The notes under the pieces: model-generated
Databases searched by the model: none
What the model saw: the letters and a program-made list of their open reading frames with translations, nothing else
Told to the model about the DNA's origin: nothing
Position numbers and translations under genes: made by a program
Shown: piece after piece, positions 51,577 to 62,479 of the stretch
Numbering within the stretch: the first letter of the stretch is position 1
Layout of the letters: each line of letters starts with the position of its first letter
Source of the DNA: Cervus elaphus
Taxonomy: Eukaryota > Chordata > Mammalia > Artiodactyla > Cervidae
Reading direction: 5' to 3'
Assembly: GCF_910594005.1 (NCBI RefSeq)
Contig: NC_057835.1
Location: forward strand, 47,578,001 to 47,642,000
DNA length: 64,000 bases

Positions 51577-52095
51577 TGTCAGGGAATGTTTAACAGTAAG
51601 ATTCCTGTATGCTGTTTCCGATGTCTCTTGAGCCCTCTGTTCCTTATCAGTCCCTGTCAGGGGCGAGAGGAGCCAGGCAAGCCTCTCCCAGGACAGAGAT
51701 CAATGAGATGGGATGCTTGCATAGCATTTCCTTCATTAGTTTTTCCATTTGGTGAAAGGGGTTATTTACAACCCTCTTTTGATATGGATTGCCTTTTGGT
51801 CTTATGGTCTTTATTGCTCCTTGCTTCCTTGGTAACTTGCAAAGTCTGGTCTCTTGATCTTTATCTGAAGAAGCTACCAGTATATATACTCTTACAGAAT
51901 TCAATAAAGCACCCTTGTTCCAACAGAGCTTGGGTCCCCGTGTGTCTCTCTCTCTCTTTCTCTCTATTTCTGGCTAATTCCCTGGAGCACGAAGGCCGGC
52001 TGCGTAACCCAGGGAATATTAGCCTCTTTCCTTCTTTCACTTTCTCATCATTGACTCCGGACCACCAGGTTCCAGTCCATTAAAGGACCCCAACA
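51577..52095 (+). repeat. 5' LTR of the provirus
   Basis: 519 bp, TGTCAGGGAATG to CCCCAACA. TATATATA at 51881-51888 and AATAAA at 51903-51908 lie close together, followed by a (TC)n-rich R/U5 region. It is about 31 bp longer than the 3' LTR because of extra sequence just before its end. Confidence 0.88.
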
Positions 52096-52097
52096 AG

Positions 52098-52115
52098 TGG
52101 CACCCAGAACTGGGC
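52098..52115 (+). other. Putative primer-binding site
   Basis: TGGCACCCAGAACTGGGC starts two bases after the 5' LTR, where a retroviral PBS belongs. The TGGCnCCC start resembles tRNA-Lys-type sites, but the second half does not match well, so the tRNA is not assigned. Confidence 0.5.
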
Positions 52116-52181
52116 CTGGTACACGTGGCAGATTCGGACGGAGTGACCTCAGGGCCTACTGAGGCCAGTAAGTACTAAGAC

Positions 52182-53775
52182 ATGGGTCAATCGGCTGGAA
52201 ATCGGCTCACTTTTCTACTTTACTTCATCACTCAGGAACTTTCAGTTTCCCACTAGCGAATAGAGGCTCGCCTTCAGACAGTGGTTGAATGTAACCCTTG
52301 GTTCCCTGATGAAGGTAGTTTTGATTTAGAAATTTGGCACCGGGTCAAAGAGAATGTTGAATGAGCCGTCAGACAGGAAAAAAATATTCCGATAGATTTC
52401 TGGCCCCTGTGGGCTCTCATTAAAGCCATGATTCTGCCATTTCAAGGTAATTCTAGCCCTCCTGATATTTGGCAAAAGACAGAACACTTATTATATGAAT
52501 ATGAATTAGATGATGAAAACTTACAAAAGGCCCAATTAGAACAATATAAAATATTTCAGAATTTTCCTACTAACCTGCCCCGGTTCCTCCAAGCACTCCT
52601 CCCCTGCCAGCAGGCACAAACCCCAAAGTCTCTCCCTTGATAGAACCTAATGATTCTGGCAACGACTCCCTTAAGACACTTTCTAACATTAAAACCGACA
52701 ACACCTTTCTGAATAACAATAATCTACCTCCTTTAGGACAGAGGCTCTCTAAATTGCTGGCTTTACAATCACAAGTCTCTGAAGCCAATGGTTTTTCCGC
52801 CTTTCCAGTTTTAAGAAATGCTGACACTCAAGGGCAAATAATACCTCAATATGAAGGTATTAACCTCTTTCATGCAACATGCAACAAATGAAAAAAGCTG
52901 TAACTATGTATGGCCCACATTCGCCTTTTACTAGAGAGAATCTAAATGCTATGGCGTCTTCTATTGGAACCTTTATTCCCTATGATTGGTGAATTTTAAT
53001 AAAAGTTCTCTTTAAACCAGGAGAGTATCTTCAGTGAACAATGTGGTTTCAAGATATAGCCAGAGATCATGCTAACAAAAACGCTAGAGCTGGCACTCCC
53101 CAAAACCAAATTACTTTTGAAATGTTAACTGACACTGGACAATTTGACGCTATAATAGCTCAAATACTATGCCCTCCTTTGTTGCATGGACAATTAAAAA
53201 CAGTGGCCCTTAAAGCTTGAGATAAAATTACTCCTCAAGAAAAACCTACAGGTAGCTACACTGAAATATTGCAAGGACCTAGTGAAAATTATGCTGATTT
53301 TTTTAGCTAGATTAGAAACTGCTATTTCCCTTACCGTAATCGGAGAAAAAGCTAAAAGGCAACTAGAAAAATTACTTGCTTATGAAAATGCAAATCAAGT
53401 ATGTCAAAAGGCTATAGCCTCAATCTGTGAGACAGGGACTATTATTGATTATTCGAAAGGCTTGTCGAAATCTTGGATCAGAAACTCAAAAGATGCAAAT
53501 GCTAGCTGAAACAGTGGTTGCTGCTTTAAGAAAGGGAAATGAAGGATGCTTTCATGTGGAGATAAGAACCATTTTAAAATGGACTTCCCTAAGAAAGCTA
53601 ATAAAAAAAACCTCCAAAAGTCTGCCCCTGCTGCCGTAGAGAAATGCATTGGGCCAAAAAGTGTAAATCTAAATTTGACATTGAAGGGAAACCTATTCCG
53701 GGAAACTCCAAGCAGGGGATCCCCCAGGTCCCCTTCAACAAAAACCAGGGGCAAGTTCCTTAAATGACTTTCTTC
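52182..53775 (+). pseudogene. gag: gag remnant of the provirus
   Basis: Begins at ATGGGT (52182), giving an N-terminal Met-Gly as in myristoylated matrix proteins. In the same frame are stops near 52254 and 52362 and a longer open stretch at 52428-52640 with matrix-like content. The capsid region (about 52640-53420) is broken into several frames. Near 53545-53590 the first zinc knuckle is shifted in frame, and its last cysteine position reads Phe. The second knuckle (53623-53664) keeps the C-X2-C-X4-H-X4-C spacing (CPCCRREMHWAKKC). The reading frame ends at about 53765. This is a non-functional relic; family placement is inferred from motif order. Confidence 0.78.
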
Positions 53776-53820
53776 TTTAACCTCAAGCAGTCCCCTCTAG
53801 AATCAACCTAATTCTCCTAA

Positions 53821-54500
53821 AAGAAAAGGGGGGAATGAGAGGGTAACAGGCAGGAAGGCCAGGGGTCTCCAAATGGAGGAAATAGGCTGCAAGTGTCAGA
53901 CATTTTTATCTCTCTTAAGCAGAAGAAAAAACAAACTAGCGATATTTTTTCCCTTCTCTATATAAATTTAAAAGGAGGTTTCTCTTAAAATACTGTGTTG
54001 CCATAATGACACCTGGTTTCACTTGAAGTTAACTATTCTCAAACCCTGAGTTAACCAATGCATTTTTCTTATGGAAATGTTTGTCTTAAGCTATGTTAAT
54101 GTGCTATACATTTACCCCAGACCCTGTCTTCAAGTCGGTTCCGCTTAATGGCTCAGAACCTACTTGACAAACCAGTATGTTATACTCAGATACTGTTCCC
54201 TTAATCTATGTAAACAAAACTATTTGTATGGTAATCTGCCCTTCTACAAGATTCAAGTCAATCGTTTTATGGCCTAGGATGATTCATCTGGTGCCAAGAT
54301 TATCCCAAAATGCATCTTATGGATGAGGGGCCTGGTGCCATTCTGAGTTTTTAAGACATACCTTTCATTTTATTAACAGACTGCTGATGACTATATAACA
54401 TCCAGCTGAAGACTAGCAGGGGGTACTCTTTCTGCCCCCTTCTGATGCCTATGTCAGAAGCTTTCTCTATCTCCTTTATACTTTAATAAAACTTTATTAC
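53821..54500 (+). mobile_element. Polypurine tract plus U3-R segment of a different LTR (BTLTR1-like)
   Basis: AAGAAAAGGGGGGAA (53821-53835) is a polypurine tract and leads straight into TGAGAGGGTAACAGGCAGG (53836). The following ~660 bp reads like a bovine ERV LTR that I recall as the BTLTR1 family: GACACCTGGTTTCACTTG in the middle and an AATAAA at 54485-54490. It stops about 10-15 bp after the hexamer, with no recognisable U5 and no CA-flanked end. The sequence is unrelated to the outer LTRs. I see no target duplication around it, which argues against a simple solo-LTR insertion. Confidence 0.7.
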
Positions 54501-54639
54501 AAATAAATCTCAATTTGAAAACACATTACAAACTTCTACCAATTTCCAAATAACTTTTCTGAAATATTTTGTAAAAATTTCATTCCATTATCATTCTGGT
54601 AAGCTGTGAAATTTCTTCTAAAATACTAAATTTAATGTT

Positions 54640-55900
54640 TCCCACATTATCAGCTTACAGCCTATACCACAAGCTGAGGTTTTTTATATAGATGGGACTA
54701 AAAATGCCAAAGTTTCATTGGTCTCTTAAAGAATATAAAGTCTTTTATACTGAATTTCATTCTGCTCAACAAAATGAATTGTATGCTCTTATTCAAGTTA
54801 TTTGCCTACATCCTTACCCCATTAATATAGTCTCTGATTCTATATATTCAGTTTTTGTATTAAAAAATATAGAAACTTCCACCAAAAACTCCAATCAGCC
54901 TGTTATTCAACAACTTTTTTTTTTTTCAAACTGCAATCCATTATTAAAAACCGCACTTCTCCCATTTATATTACCGATATTCGAACTCGTTCTTGTCTTC
55001 CTGGCCCCATGAATCATGGTAATGAACAAGCTGATAAACTTATTTCTTTTGCTACTCCAAAAAAAACACAGCATGCTCTGTTGCACAACAATGCTGGCTC
55101 CCTACACCAGCTATGGAAAATCCCATACTTCCAGGCTAAAAAAAATATTACTAATTGTTCTACCTATAGACCCCTACATCTTCGACCCATCACACAAGGT
55201 ATTAATCCTCGCGGTTTGCAACCTAATGAACTATGGCAAATGGATGTAACTTATTGCCCTGAACTTTCTCCATTTTCTTTCTTGCATGTCTGTATGTACT
55301 TGTCTTGCATGTACTAGTTCTTCTTTTATTTGGGCCACACCTCTTCGTGATGAGACTACACAACATGTTATAATTCACTTATTAGCTTGTTTTGCTGTAA
55401 TGGGAACTCCTAGTTCTATAAAAAGAGACAATGGCCCCGCCTATATTTCTAGACACTTTAAACAATTTTTACAATCTTTTTCTATTAAACATATTACAGG
55501 TATTCCTTATAATCCACAGGCACAGGGCATAGTTAAACGAGCACATCACACACTAAAGTTGATAATAAAAAAAAATTAAAAGAAGGGGAAATACACAGAA
55601 CACTGCTGTCTTCCTTTTCTAAGCATCTAAAGCAGACGCTACTAGATTCCAACGTAAGATATTTTCTAAACCTATAACTATTGTTAATACAGCTTTATTT
55701 GTTTTAATTTTTTTTAACTTTTCACAAAGAGATATCTTGACAAGAACAGAAATACATTTCAAGGAATTGAAGGACACTTCTCTTCCTCTGCCCATTTGGT
55801 ATCAAGATGGGTTCAATAAACAATGGAAATCTGGGAAATTAATCTTACATGGAAAGGGATATGCTTGTATTTCCCCAGATGGATCCAACAAACTCACATG
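54640..55900 (+). pseudogene. pol: pol remnant: RNase H and integrase
   Basis: RNase H begins near 54680 (YIDGTKNAK in frame) and its C-terminal HGNEQADKL lies at about 55012-55038. Integrase follows: a decayed zinc-binding N-terminus, then NELWQMDVTY (first catalytic Asp, near 55240), IKRDNGPAY (second Asp, near 55425) and GIVKRAHH. In the last motif the third acidic residue of the D,D-35-E triad reads Lys (codon 55535-55537). The SH3-like C-terminal domain (WKSGKLILHGKGYACISPDG) lies at 55824-55880. At least two frameshifts split it. Protease and the polymerase palm are absent upstream. Confidence 0.82.
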
Positions 55901-57120
55901 GCTTTTTCCTCAGAAAATTCAACCCAAGGGGGCCCCTGGTATTCAAAATGGAGATGAAACAACAAGAACCCCAGGAGAAAGAAATTCCAATATGGGCCAT
56001 GGCGGCTCTAAAGATCTCCAGGAAGCACCACCCTTGGCAGCATCAGCCTTATGATCTCCCCACTTGGGGACAAATAAATACCCTTACTAATCAAGTTAAA
56101 AATCTGGTTTCTCAACAGGAAATACCTCGGAGTCCTGAAAACCTTCTTATCACTATGCTCTGTTGGCCTGCATGACCCCACTCAAGCCGGATTAACACGT
56201 CAACTTAACTGGGCTTACTTACCCAACCCCCCTTTATTATAGGTGGGTTTTTGTCCTGCCTCCAAAAGAAGACTTTCGGACATTGCTTGGATTATTTACT
56301 GCCTTGTTTACACTACTGAAGCTTTAGGGAAAGAGTTAGGGAAAGAACAAAAAACATTATGTATTATGCTACTTAAGTGGCTTAAAAGATTACTAACACT
56401 AAGATGAAACATTACCATGACAAAGGATTTCTTGGCTGGCTTGACAATGGAGTGGCATCCCCTGGTCCTAGAATCATCCTTGATAAACAGAGTGGGCCTG
56501 AACAATGGGTCATCTGGAAACTTGCTGCCAGCACCAAAGAACTTGGGACTTGGACCGAACATTTCACAGGGGCCAGTTGTGGTCATAGTAACTATTTCTT
56601 TCGCTATAATCAGTCATAGTTTATACAGGCCTGTGTCCCACTTCCTTTTGTTACAGCCACAGAAAATTTACAATTTAATAAGACCTTACGTTCTGTAACT
56701 TGTATTAATTGCAAACTATATACTTGTCTTAACTCCTCTATTTCTTTAAGCTACTCAATTTTATGTTACTCCTGTTCAATTCAATCATAGTGCCTACAAC
56801 TGGGAACAAATCAAATTTCATTTACAAAATATACATGATAATGCCTCTCTGAATGTACAATTACTACAAAAGGAAATTTTTGAAACTTTTTCTAAATGTC
56901 TGCCCTCTTCCACTAATTTGGAAACTTTAGCTAAACAGCTCACGGATCAATTGTCTGGGCTAGACCCACAAATGATGGTTTCAAAGTATTACCCACAGCA
57001 TCAGGTCTGGAACTGTAACTTTGGTGATTGTCTTGGTAATTATATCTGTTGTTTATCATTGCCTTTTTATAAGGTTGGTTAATACTAACCAAACTCATTT
57101 GGTCAGGACCTTTTTTACAA
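55850..57120 (+). pseudogene. env: env remnant
   Basis: An overlapping frame opens at 55849 within the integrase end, the usual position of env. A surface-subunit-like stretch (WLDNGVASPGPRIILDKQSG) lies at about 56430-56490. A transmembrane-subunit-like piece with CNFGDCLGNYICC lies near 57015-57050. Stops are frequent and a large part of the ectodomain appears deleted. No receptor or fusion function can be assigned. Confidence 0.65.
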
Positions 57121-57126
57121 ATATAA

Positions 57127-57141
57127 TAAAATAGGGGGAAT
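57127..57141 (+). other. 3' polypurine tract of the provirus
   Basis: AAAATAGGGGGAAT lies directly before the TG of the 3' LTR, where plus-strand synthesis is primed. Confidence 0.85.
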
Positions 57142-57629
57142 TGTCAGGGAATGTTTAACAGTAAGATTCCTGTATGCTGTTTCCGATGTCTCTTGAGCCC
57201 TCTGTTCCTTATCAGTCCCTGTCAGGGGCGAGAGGAGCCAGGCAAGCCTCTCCCAGGACAGAGATCAATGAGATGGGATGCTTGCATAGCATTTCCTTCA
57301 TTAGTTTTTCCATTTGGTGAAAGGGATTATTTACGACCCTCATTTGATATGGATCGCCTTTTGGCCTTATTGTCTTTATGGCTCCTTGCTTCTTTGATAA
57401 CTTGTAAAGTCTGGTCTCTTGATCTTTATCTGAAGAAGCTACCAGTATATATACACTTACAGAATTCAATAAAGCACCCTTGTTCCATCAGAGCTTGGGT
57501 CCCTGTGTCTTTCTCTCTCTCTCTCTCTCTCTATTTCTGGCTGATTCCCTGGAGCGCAAAGGCAGGCTGCATAAGCCAAGGAATATTAACCTCTTCTCCT
57601 TCTTTCACTTTCTCATCACCGACCCAACA
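57142..57629 (+). repeat. 3' LTR of the provirus
   Basis: 488 bp, TGTCAGGGAATG to GACCCAACA, directly followed by the target repeat CCCTAT. Its first 184 bp are identical to the 5' LTR; the rest differs at roughly two dozen positions by eye. Confidence 0.9.
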
Positions 57630-57959
57630 CCCTATCCTTCATTGTCTCCCTCAGTTTGCTCAAATTCATGTCCATTGAATTGATGGTGCCATCCAACCAT
57701 CTCATCCTCTATTGCCTTCATCTCCTCATGCCCTCAATCTTTCCCAACATCAGGGTCTTTTCCAATGAGTGAGCTCTTTGCATCAGGTGGCAAAAGTATT
57801 AGAGCTTCAGCTTCAGCATCAGTTCCTTCCAATGAATATTCAGGGTTAATTTCCTTTAGGATTGACTGGTTTGATGTCCTTGCTGTTCAAGAGACTCTCA
57901 AGAGTTTCCTCCAGCATCACAGTTTGAAAGCATCAATTCTATGGTGCTCAACCTTCTTT

Positions 57960-58192
57960 GGCCACCTGATGTGAAGAACTAACTCATTGGAAAAGACCCT
58001 GATGCTGGGAAAGATTGAAGGCAGGCGAAGAAGGGGACAACAGAGGATGAGATGGTTGAATGGCATCAGTGGACATGAGTTTGAGTAAACTCTGGGAGTT
58101 GGTGATGGACAGGGAGGCCTGACATGCTGCAGTCCATGGGTTTGCAAAGAGTCTGACATGACTGAGCAACTGAACTGAACTGAACTGAACAG
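57960..58192 (+). repeat. Sense BovB tail nested in the antisense BovB, 8-bp TSD
   Basis: GCCACCTGATGTGAAGAAC to (TGAAC)n. CCTTCTTT is duplicated at 57952-57959 and 58193-58200, interrupting the older BovB. Confidence 0.88.
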
Positions 58193-58460
58193 CCTTCTTT
58201 ATGGTCCAACTCTCATATCTGCTTGTGAATACTGGGAAAACCAAAACTTTGACTCTATGTACCTTGGTTCAAACCTTGGTACAAAGTGTTGTCTCTGCTT
58301 TTTAATATGCTGTCTAGGTTTGTCATAATTTTTTTTTCCTAATTAATTTCCTTTATAATTAATTACTGAATATTAAATGAATGTCTAGGAAATCAACAAG
58401 CTGTTAAAAATATTGTACAGAGGGTGAGGAAGAAATTGCTTCATATTTACAGTGGATCAA

Positions 58461-58655
58461 AGATGCTGCTGCTGCTGCTAAGTCGGTTCAGTTGAGTCTG
58501 ACTCTGTGCGACCCCATAGACGGCAGCCCACCAGGCTCCCCCATCCCTGGGATTCTCTAAGCAAAAACACTGGAGTGGGTTGCCATTTCCTTCTCCAATG
58601 CAGGAAAGTGAAAAGTGAAAGTGAAGTCGCTCAGTCGTTTCCAACTCTGAGTGGA
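58461..58655 (-). repeat. Bov-A2 SINE, antisense
   Basis: (CTG)n start, CCATTTCCTTCTCCAATGC and the second-monomer tail GTGAAGTCGCTCAGTCG show the dimeric Bov-A2 layout. Confidence 0.85.
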
Positions 58656-58734
58656 AGTGAAATCAACGAAGCCTGGGAAAGCCAAGATAAACCTTGTCAG
58701 TTCACATCCCTGCTCCACCGTTTAAAAGGTTGCC

Positions 58735-58840
58735 TTCCTTGACCAGATGGTTCAACCACTTCATTTCCTCATTTGTATAACAGAGATAATAATAACAGCC
58801 ACCAAGATGGTCTCAGTTAGAATTAAATAAGTTAATAATT
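58735..58840 (-). repeat. MIR SINE fragment, antisense
   Basis: CAACCACTTCATTTCCTCA, then GAGATAATAATAACAGCC and AATTAAATAAGTTAATAA. Confidence 0.55.
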
Positions 58841-59390
58841 TAAGCATAAAATCAAAGAGTTTCCCTGAATGTCCATACATTCATTTACATGTTAGTTAGG
58901 TAAATGTTATTTTCATTAGGATTTTTCTGTGGGTTTAGACTATAACTAAAATGATATTGGTTGTAGATGGCATTTTGCCTGACTAAATGATAGTCAGAGA
59001 TGTGAAGTATGTAATAAAAATCATTGGAAGGTAAAATGAAAAATTAGTGCAATTTGAGAAGTTCTATGTTAAAATAGAATGTACTCAAATTCAAGAATAA
59101 AATTAAGAAATTGTTCACATCAGAGCCATTTCTTTGCATATTACTGTTTAATTGAACAATATTTTTCCATTTAAGAGCTCTTTTAATAACCAAATTGACT
59201 CTTTAGATTTGGTTGGAACTGTAGGCATGGAAACTAGGTAGGGAAAAACTTCACAATGTTCCAAGGCATGCCTTTTTACAATTTCAACATAAATTAAATG
59301 TACATTTGAAAGAATACAGAGTGCAATGTCAAGAGCAAGCTAACTCTGTTGGAGTCACAGGGAAGCCCATGTGTATAGTTAAAACGAGTG

Positions 59391-59563
59391 TAAAGTGAAA
59401 GTTGCTCAGTCGTGTCCAATTCTTCGCGACCCCATGAACTATGCAATCCATGGAATTCTCCAGGCCAGAATACTGGAGTGGGTAGCCTTTCCCTTCTCCA
59501 GGGGATCTCGATCCCACATTGCAGGCAGATTCTTTACCAGCTGAGTTACAAGGGAAGCCCTGA
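59391..59563 (-). repeat. Bov-tA SINE, antisense
   Basis: GTTGCTCAGTCGTGTCC to GAGTTACAAGGGAAGCCC; a small deletion removes part of the head (GGGGATCTCGATCCCAC). Confidence 0.88.
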
Positions 59564-60111
59564 TTGGGATTTGATGGCATTTGATAATAACCCAAGATTT
59601 AGGAACCCTCCAAGAGCAGGCTAACACCTCCATAGATTCAAGAAAACATTATGCCAAAGGGATATTCTAGGGGAAAAAAGCATTGTTTAGTTTGTAAAGA
59701 CTTTCTGTCAAGTCCCAGTAGAGTTTTCTTATCAGGTAATGCCGTGAGAAAGCCTTTAGCATCAGCAGGACAGCAGGTCTTTTAGGCCTCATTTCTCTAG
59801 GTCTACACCCTGCTTTCAACTTTCCATCTGAATGCTGTGATGATGTGTAAATCAGATATCAAAGAAAAGAAAGAAAAACAATTATTTGTTTATACTTCTT
59901 GTACATGTAACATGTACATGTACATAACACGCACATGATCCAGTAACATGGCCTGTTCTTGGACTTGACCCATGTAAAACAACAATTCTTTTGTGGGACA
60001 GATGTGTAAAAAGATGAGGCTTCAACACCAAATGCTACTTCCTTGCAAATATCATCATGAATTGAATCTACAGCAGCCCCTCTCCATTTTCCATTTTCCA
60101 ACCGAATATAT

Positions 60112-60333
60112 GCTGTGCTGTTGTGCTAAGTCACTTCAGTTGTGTTCTACTCTTTGTGACCCTATGGACTATAGCCCACCAGGCTCCTCTGTCCATGGGA
60201 TTCTCCAGGCAAGAATCCTGGAGTGGGTTGTGTGCCCTCCTCAAGGGATCTTTCTCACCCAGGTATAGAACCTACCTCCTCTCCTGTGTTGGGGCAGGTG
60301 GGTTCTTTACCACTAGTGCCACCTGGGAAGTCC
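60112..60333 (-). repeat. Bov-tA SINE, antisense
   Basis: TGCTAAGTCACTTCAGTTG to AGTGCCACCTGGGAAGTCC. Confidence 0.88.
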
Positions 60334-60902
60334 AACTGAATATTTATAGGTCTTCAATTCCAGCTTAGGCCTTACTAGTTTTGTTATCTTGAAGCAGCTC
60401 TATTATTGTTGAGGATTAATTTATTTGTCTGGGAATGGAGAATGGCGATGCCTCACTTTAGGATTTGTTGGGGAAGGAATGAAAGATTATAGAAGACATT
60501 TGTGGGACTTAGCTGGTACTCAAAAAGTGTTAATCCTTCTACAAGTTTTTTTCAGATTAATTTTCTTTTCCTGTAGTCACCTCAACCTTAAGAAACCTTT
60601 GATACAAGCTAAAAGCAAGGGTTAATGGGTAATACAGGAAAACCAATAGATCTGAAGATAACATGTAAAATGGATATCTACCCCAATGAATTATCATTGC
60701 CTTGTCTGTCCAGTCATCCTTTCTTTCTCCTGGAAATTATTTCTCTTTCTTTATTCCCTCCTGGGAGATAGTATTTATCTATTTTTAGCCATCTAGTTGG
60801 AATGGTAGCTGCCACTCCCAGCCACACAGAATGTTCAGGGTGAATCAATAAACCATGAGGAACAACACTCATAGACTGACCTTAGCTGATTGGTCTGGGA
60901 GT

Positions 60903-61100
60903 GAGGACTTCCCAGATGGTGTAGTGGTGAAGAAGCCACCTGCCAAAGCAGGAGAAGCAGGTTCAATCCATGGATGGGGAAGATGCCCTGGAGAAAGAAA
61001 TGGCAACCCATGCTAGTATTCTTGCCTAGGAAACACCATGGACAGAGGAGTCTAGTGAACTACAGTCCATGGGGTCACAAAAGAGACTAAACAATAGAGA
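60903..61100 (+). repeat. Bov-tA SINE, diverged
   Basis: GAGGACTTCCCAGATGGTG head; tail shortened after GGGGTCACAAAAGAG. Confidence 0.82.
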
Positions 61101-62029
61101 AGCAATATTTATTATACAGATACTGATGCTCAGATAGAGATACAAAGATACTCCAATCAAAGGTGACTGTGACTCCTCTTTTGAAGGAAAGAGTGCTTGC
61201 TGTTAAATGGATGATATGGATATGAACAGAATGTTATCCCACCTGAGCTAATAATTTCATTGAGAAGAGAGACAATATTCAAATGACAGAGTTCTAATTC
61301 TCCATGTGTATTGTCTCTTGGTTCAGTATAGTTCCTTCTAGATCATGAGAGAGGCTATCAAGTGAAGGGAAAAAGTCATAGTGAAGTTATGTTCCCACCT
61401 TTAGAATATCAGGCATGTGAAAGCCTAAATTTACAAGACCACCATTTTTCTACAGTGAAGGGATTCTTCATTCTGCGAAAGATTTACCACAGCATTTCTT
61501 TAATCAATAAAATCTATTTCCAAAATAGTTAAATATGTAATGTTTCAGGATATGCATATCTTACATGAAGAAAGACAAAACTATAAGCACAATAAATTGT
61601 CCAATGTATTTAATCTTTCAAGGTTTAGCCTAATGTAGTATGACACATGAGAGTTCAAAGGTTGGACCCAAACCCATCTCATTGCAGATGAGATAAATAC
61701 ACTATTATTTTAACAGTTCTCAGATTATCTCATACCTACCATCAAGAGGAAAACATTGTAAGCTCTTTAGAACTCAACATCAAAGTCATAGATTCATTAA
61801 TACTGTGGCAAGGACTACTGTATGGGAAATAATAATCACCATTATTAAATGAATGTCATTTATAACAGAAAGCATGTTCTCATTTATAATCTTATAGGAA
61901 TCTTACTGCAAATCATTTGAAGCAGGTATCAGAGCCTTTTCAAGAATTATAAAATTGAGACTAGAACATTAAATGCCTTGTCCAAGATTACCCATGGAAG
62001 TGGTATATGAGAGAGATAGGATCCTCATC

Positions 62030-62475
62030 TTTAAAAAAAAAAGTATAGCTGGCATACAATTTTATGTTAGTTTCAGATGTACAGCATAGTGATTCAACAT
62101 TTAAATACATTATAAAATGGTAGGGTAAGTCTAGTAATCATCTCTCCTCACACAAAGTTATTACAGTATTATCAACATGTGTGAGGGGATGCTCAGTCGC
62201 TCAGTCACGTCCAAATCTTTGTGACCCTATGGATTGTAGCCTGCCATTCTCCTCTGTCAATGGGATTTCCCAGGTGAGAATACTGGAGCAGGTTGTCATT
62301 CCTTTTTCCAATCAACCACATCTTTGATGCTGTATCACATCCTGTGACTTATTTATTTAAAACAGGAAGTTTGTACCTCTTGCTCTCCTTTACTTATCCC
62401 CTCAACCTCCCAAAGCTCTCTCCTCTAGCACCACCAGGTTGTTTTCTGTATCTAAGAGTCTGTTTTTGTTGTGTT
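62030..62475 (-). repeat. L1 LINE 3' region, antisense, split by a SINE
   Basis: GGCATACAATTTTATGTTAG at the left and CCTCAACCTCCCAAAGCTC at the right lie either side of a partial antisense Bov-tA (62186-62312). Confidence 0.6.
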
Positions 62476-62479
62476 TATT

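Larger units (their letters stand above)
51577..57629 (+). mobile_element. Degenerate class II (betaretrovirus-like) endogenous provirus
   Basis: A 6.05-kb element with two LTRs, TG...CA ends and a perfect 6-bp target duplication CCCTAT (51571-51576 and 57630-57635). The order is LTR, primer-binding region, gag remnant, polypurine tract plus foreign LTR segment, RNase H and integrase remnant, env remnant, polypurine tract, LTR. Two zinc-knuckle-like motifs in gag and an integrase containing NELWQMDV place it near betaretrovirus/ERV-K-type elements. All genes are broken by stops and frameshifts, and protease and most of the reverse transcriptase are missing. It cannot encode an infectious particle. 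Integration inside a BovB copy gives its relative age. Confidence 0.9.
51506..58339 (-). repeat. BovB LINE copy split by a provirus and by another BovB
   Basis: Pieces at 51506-51576, 57630-57959 and 58193-58339 are collinear in antisense BovB. AACAGCAGCACGTCAGGC leads into CCTTCATTGTCTCCCTCAG across the provirus. TAATTAATT at 51497-51505 and 58340-58348 may be its own target duplication, though the sequence is AT-rich. Confidence 0.85.

Noticed and set aside
51487..52083. 198-residue plus-strand frame, with a related 175-residue frame at 57151-57678
   Set aside because: Both are chance open frames inside the two copies of the same LTR. Shared sequence reflects LTR duplication, not a conserved protein.
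1638..61100. tRNA-like boxes in many SINE heads
   Set aside because: Bov-tA and CHR heads derive from tRNA-Glu. They lack an intact cloverleaf and are not tRNA genes.
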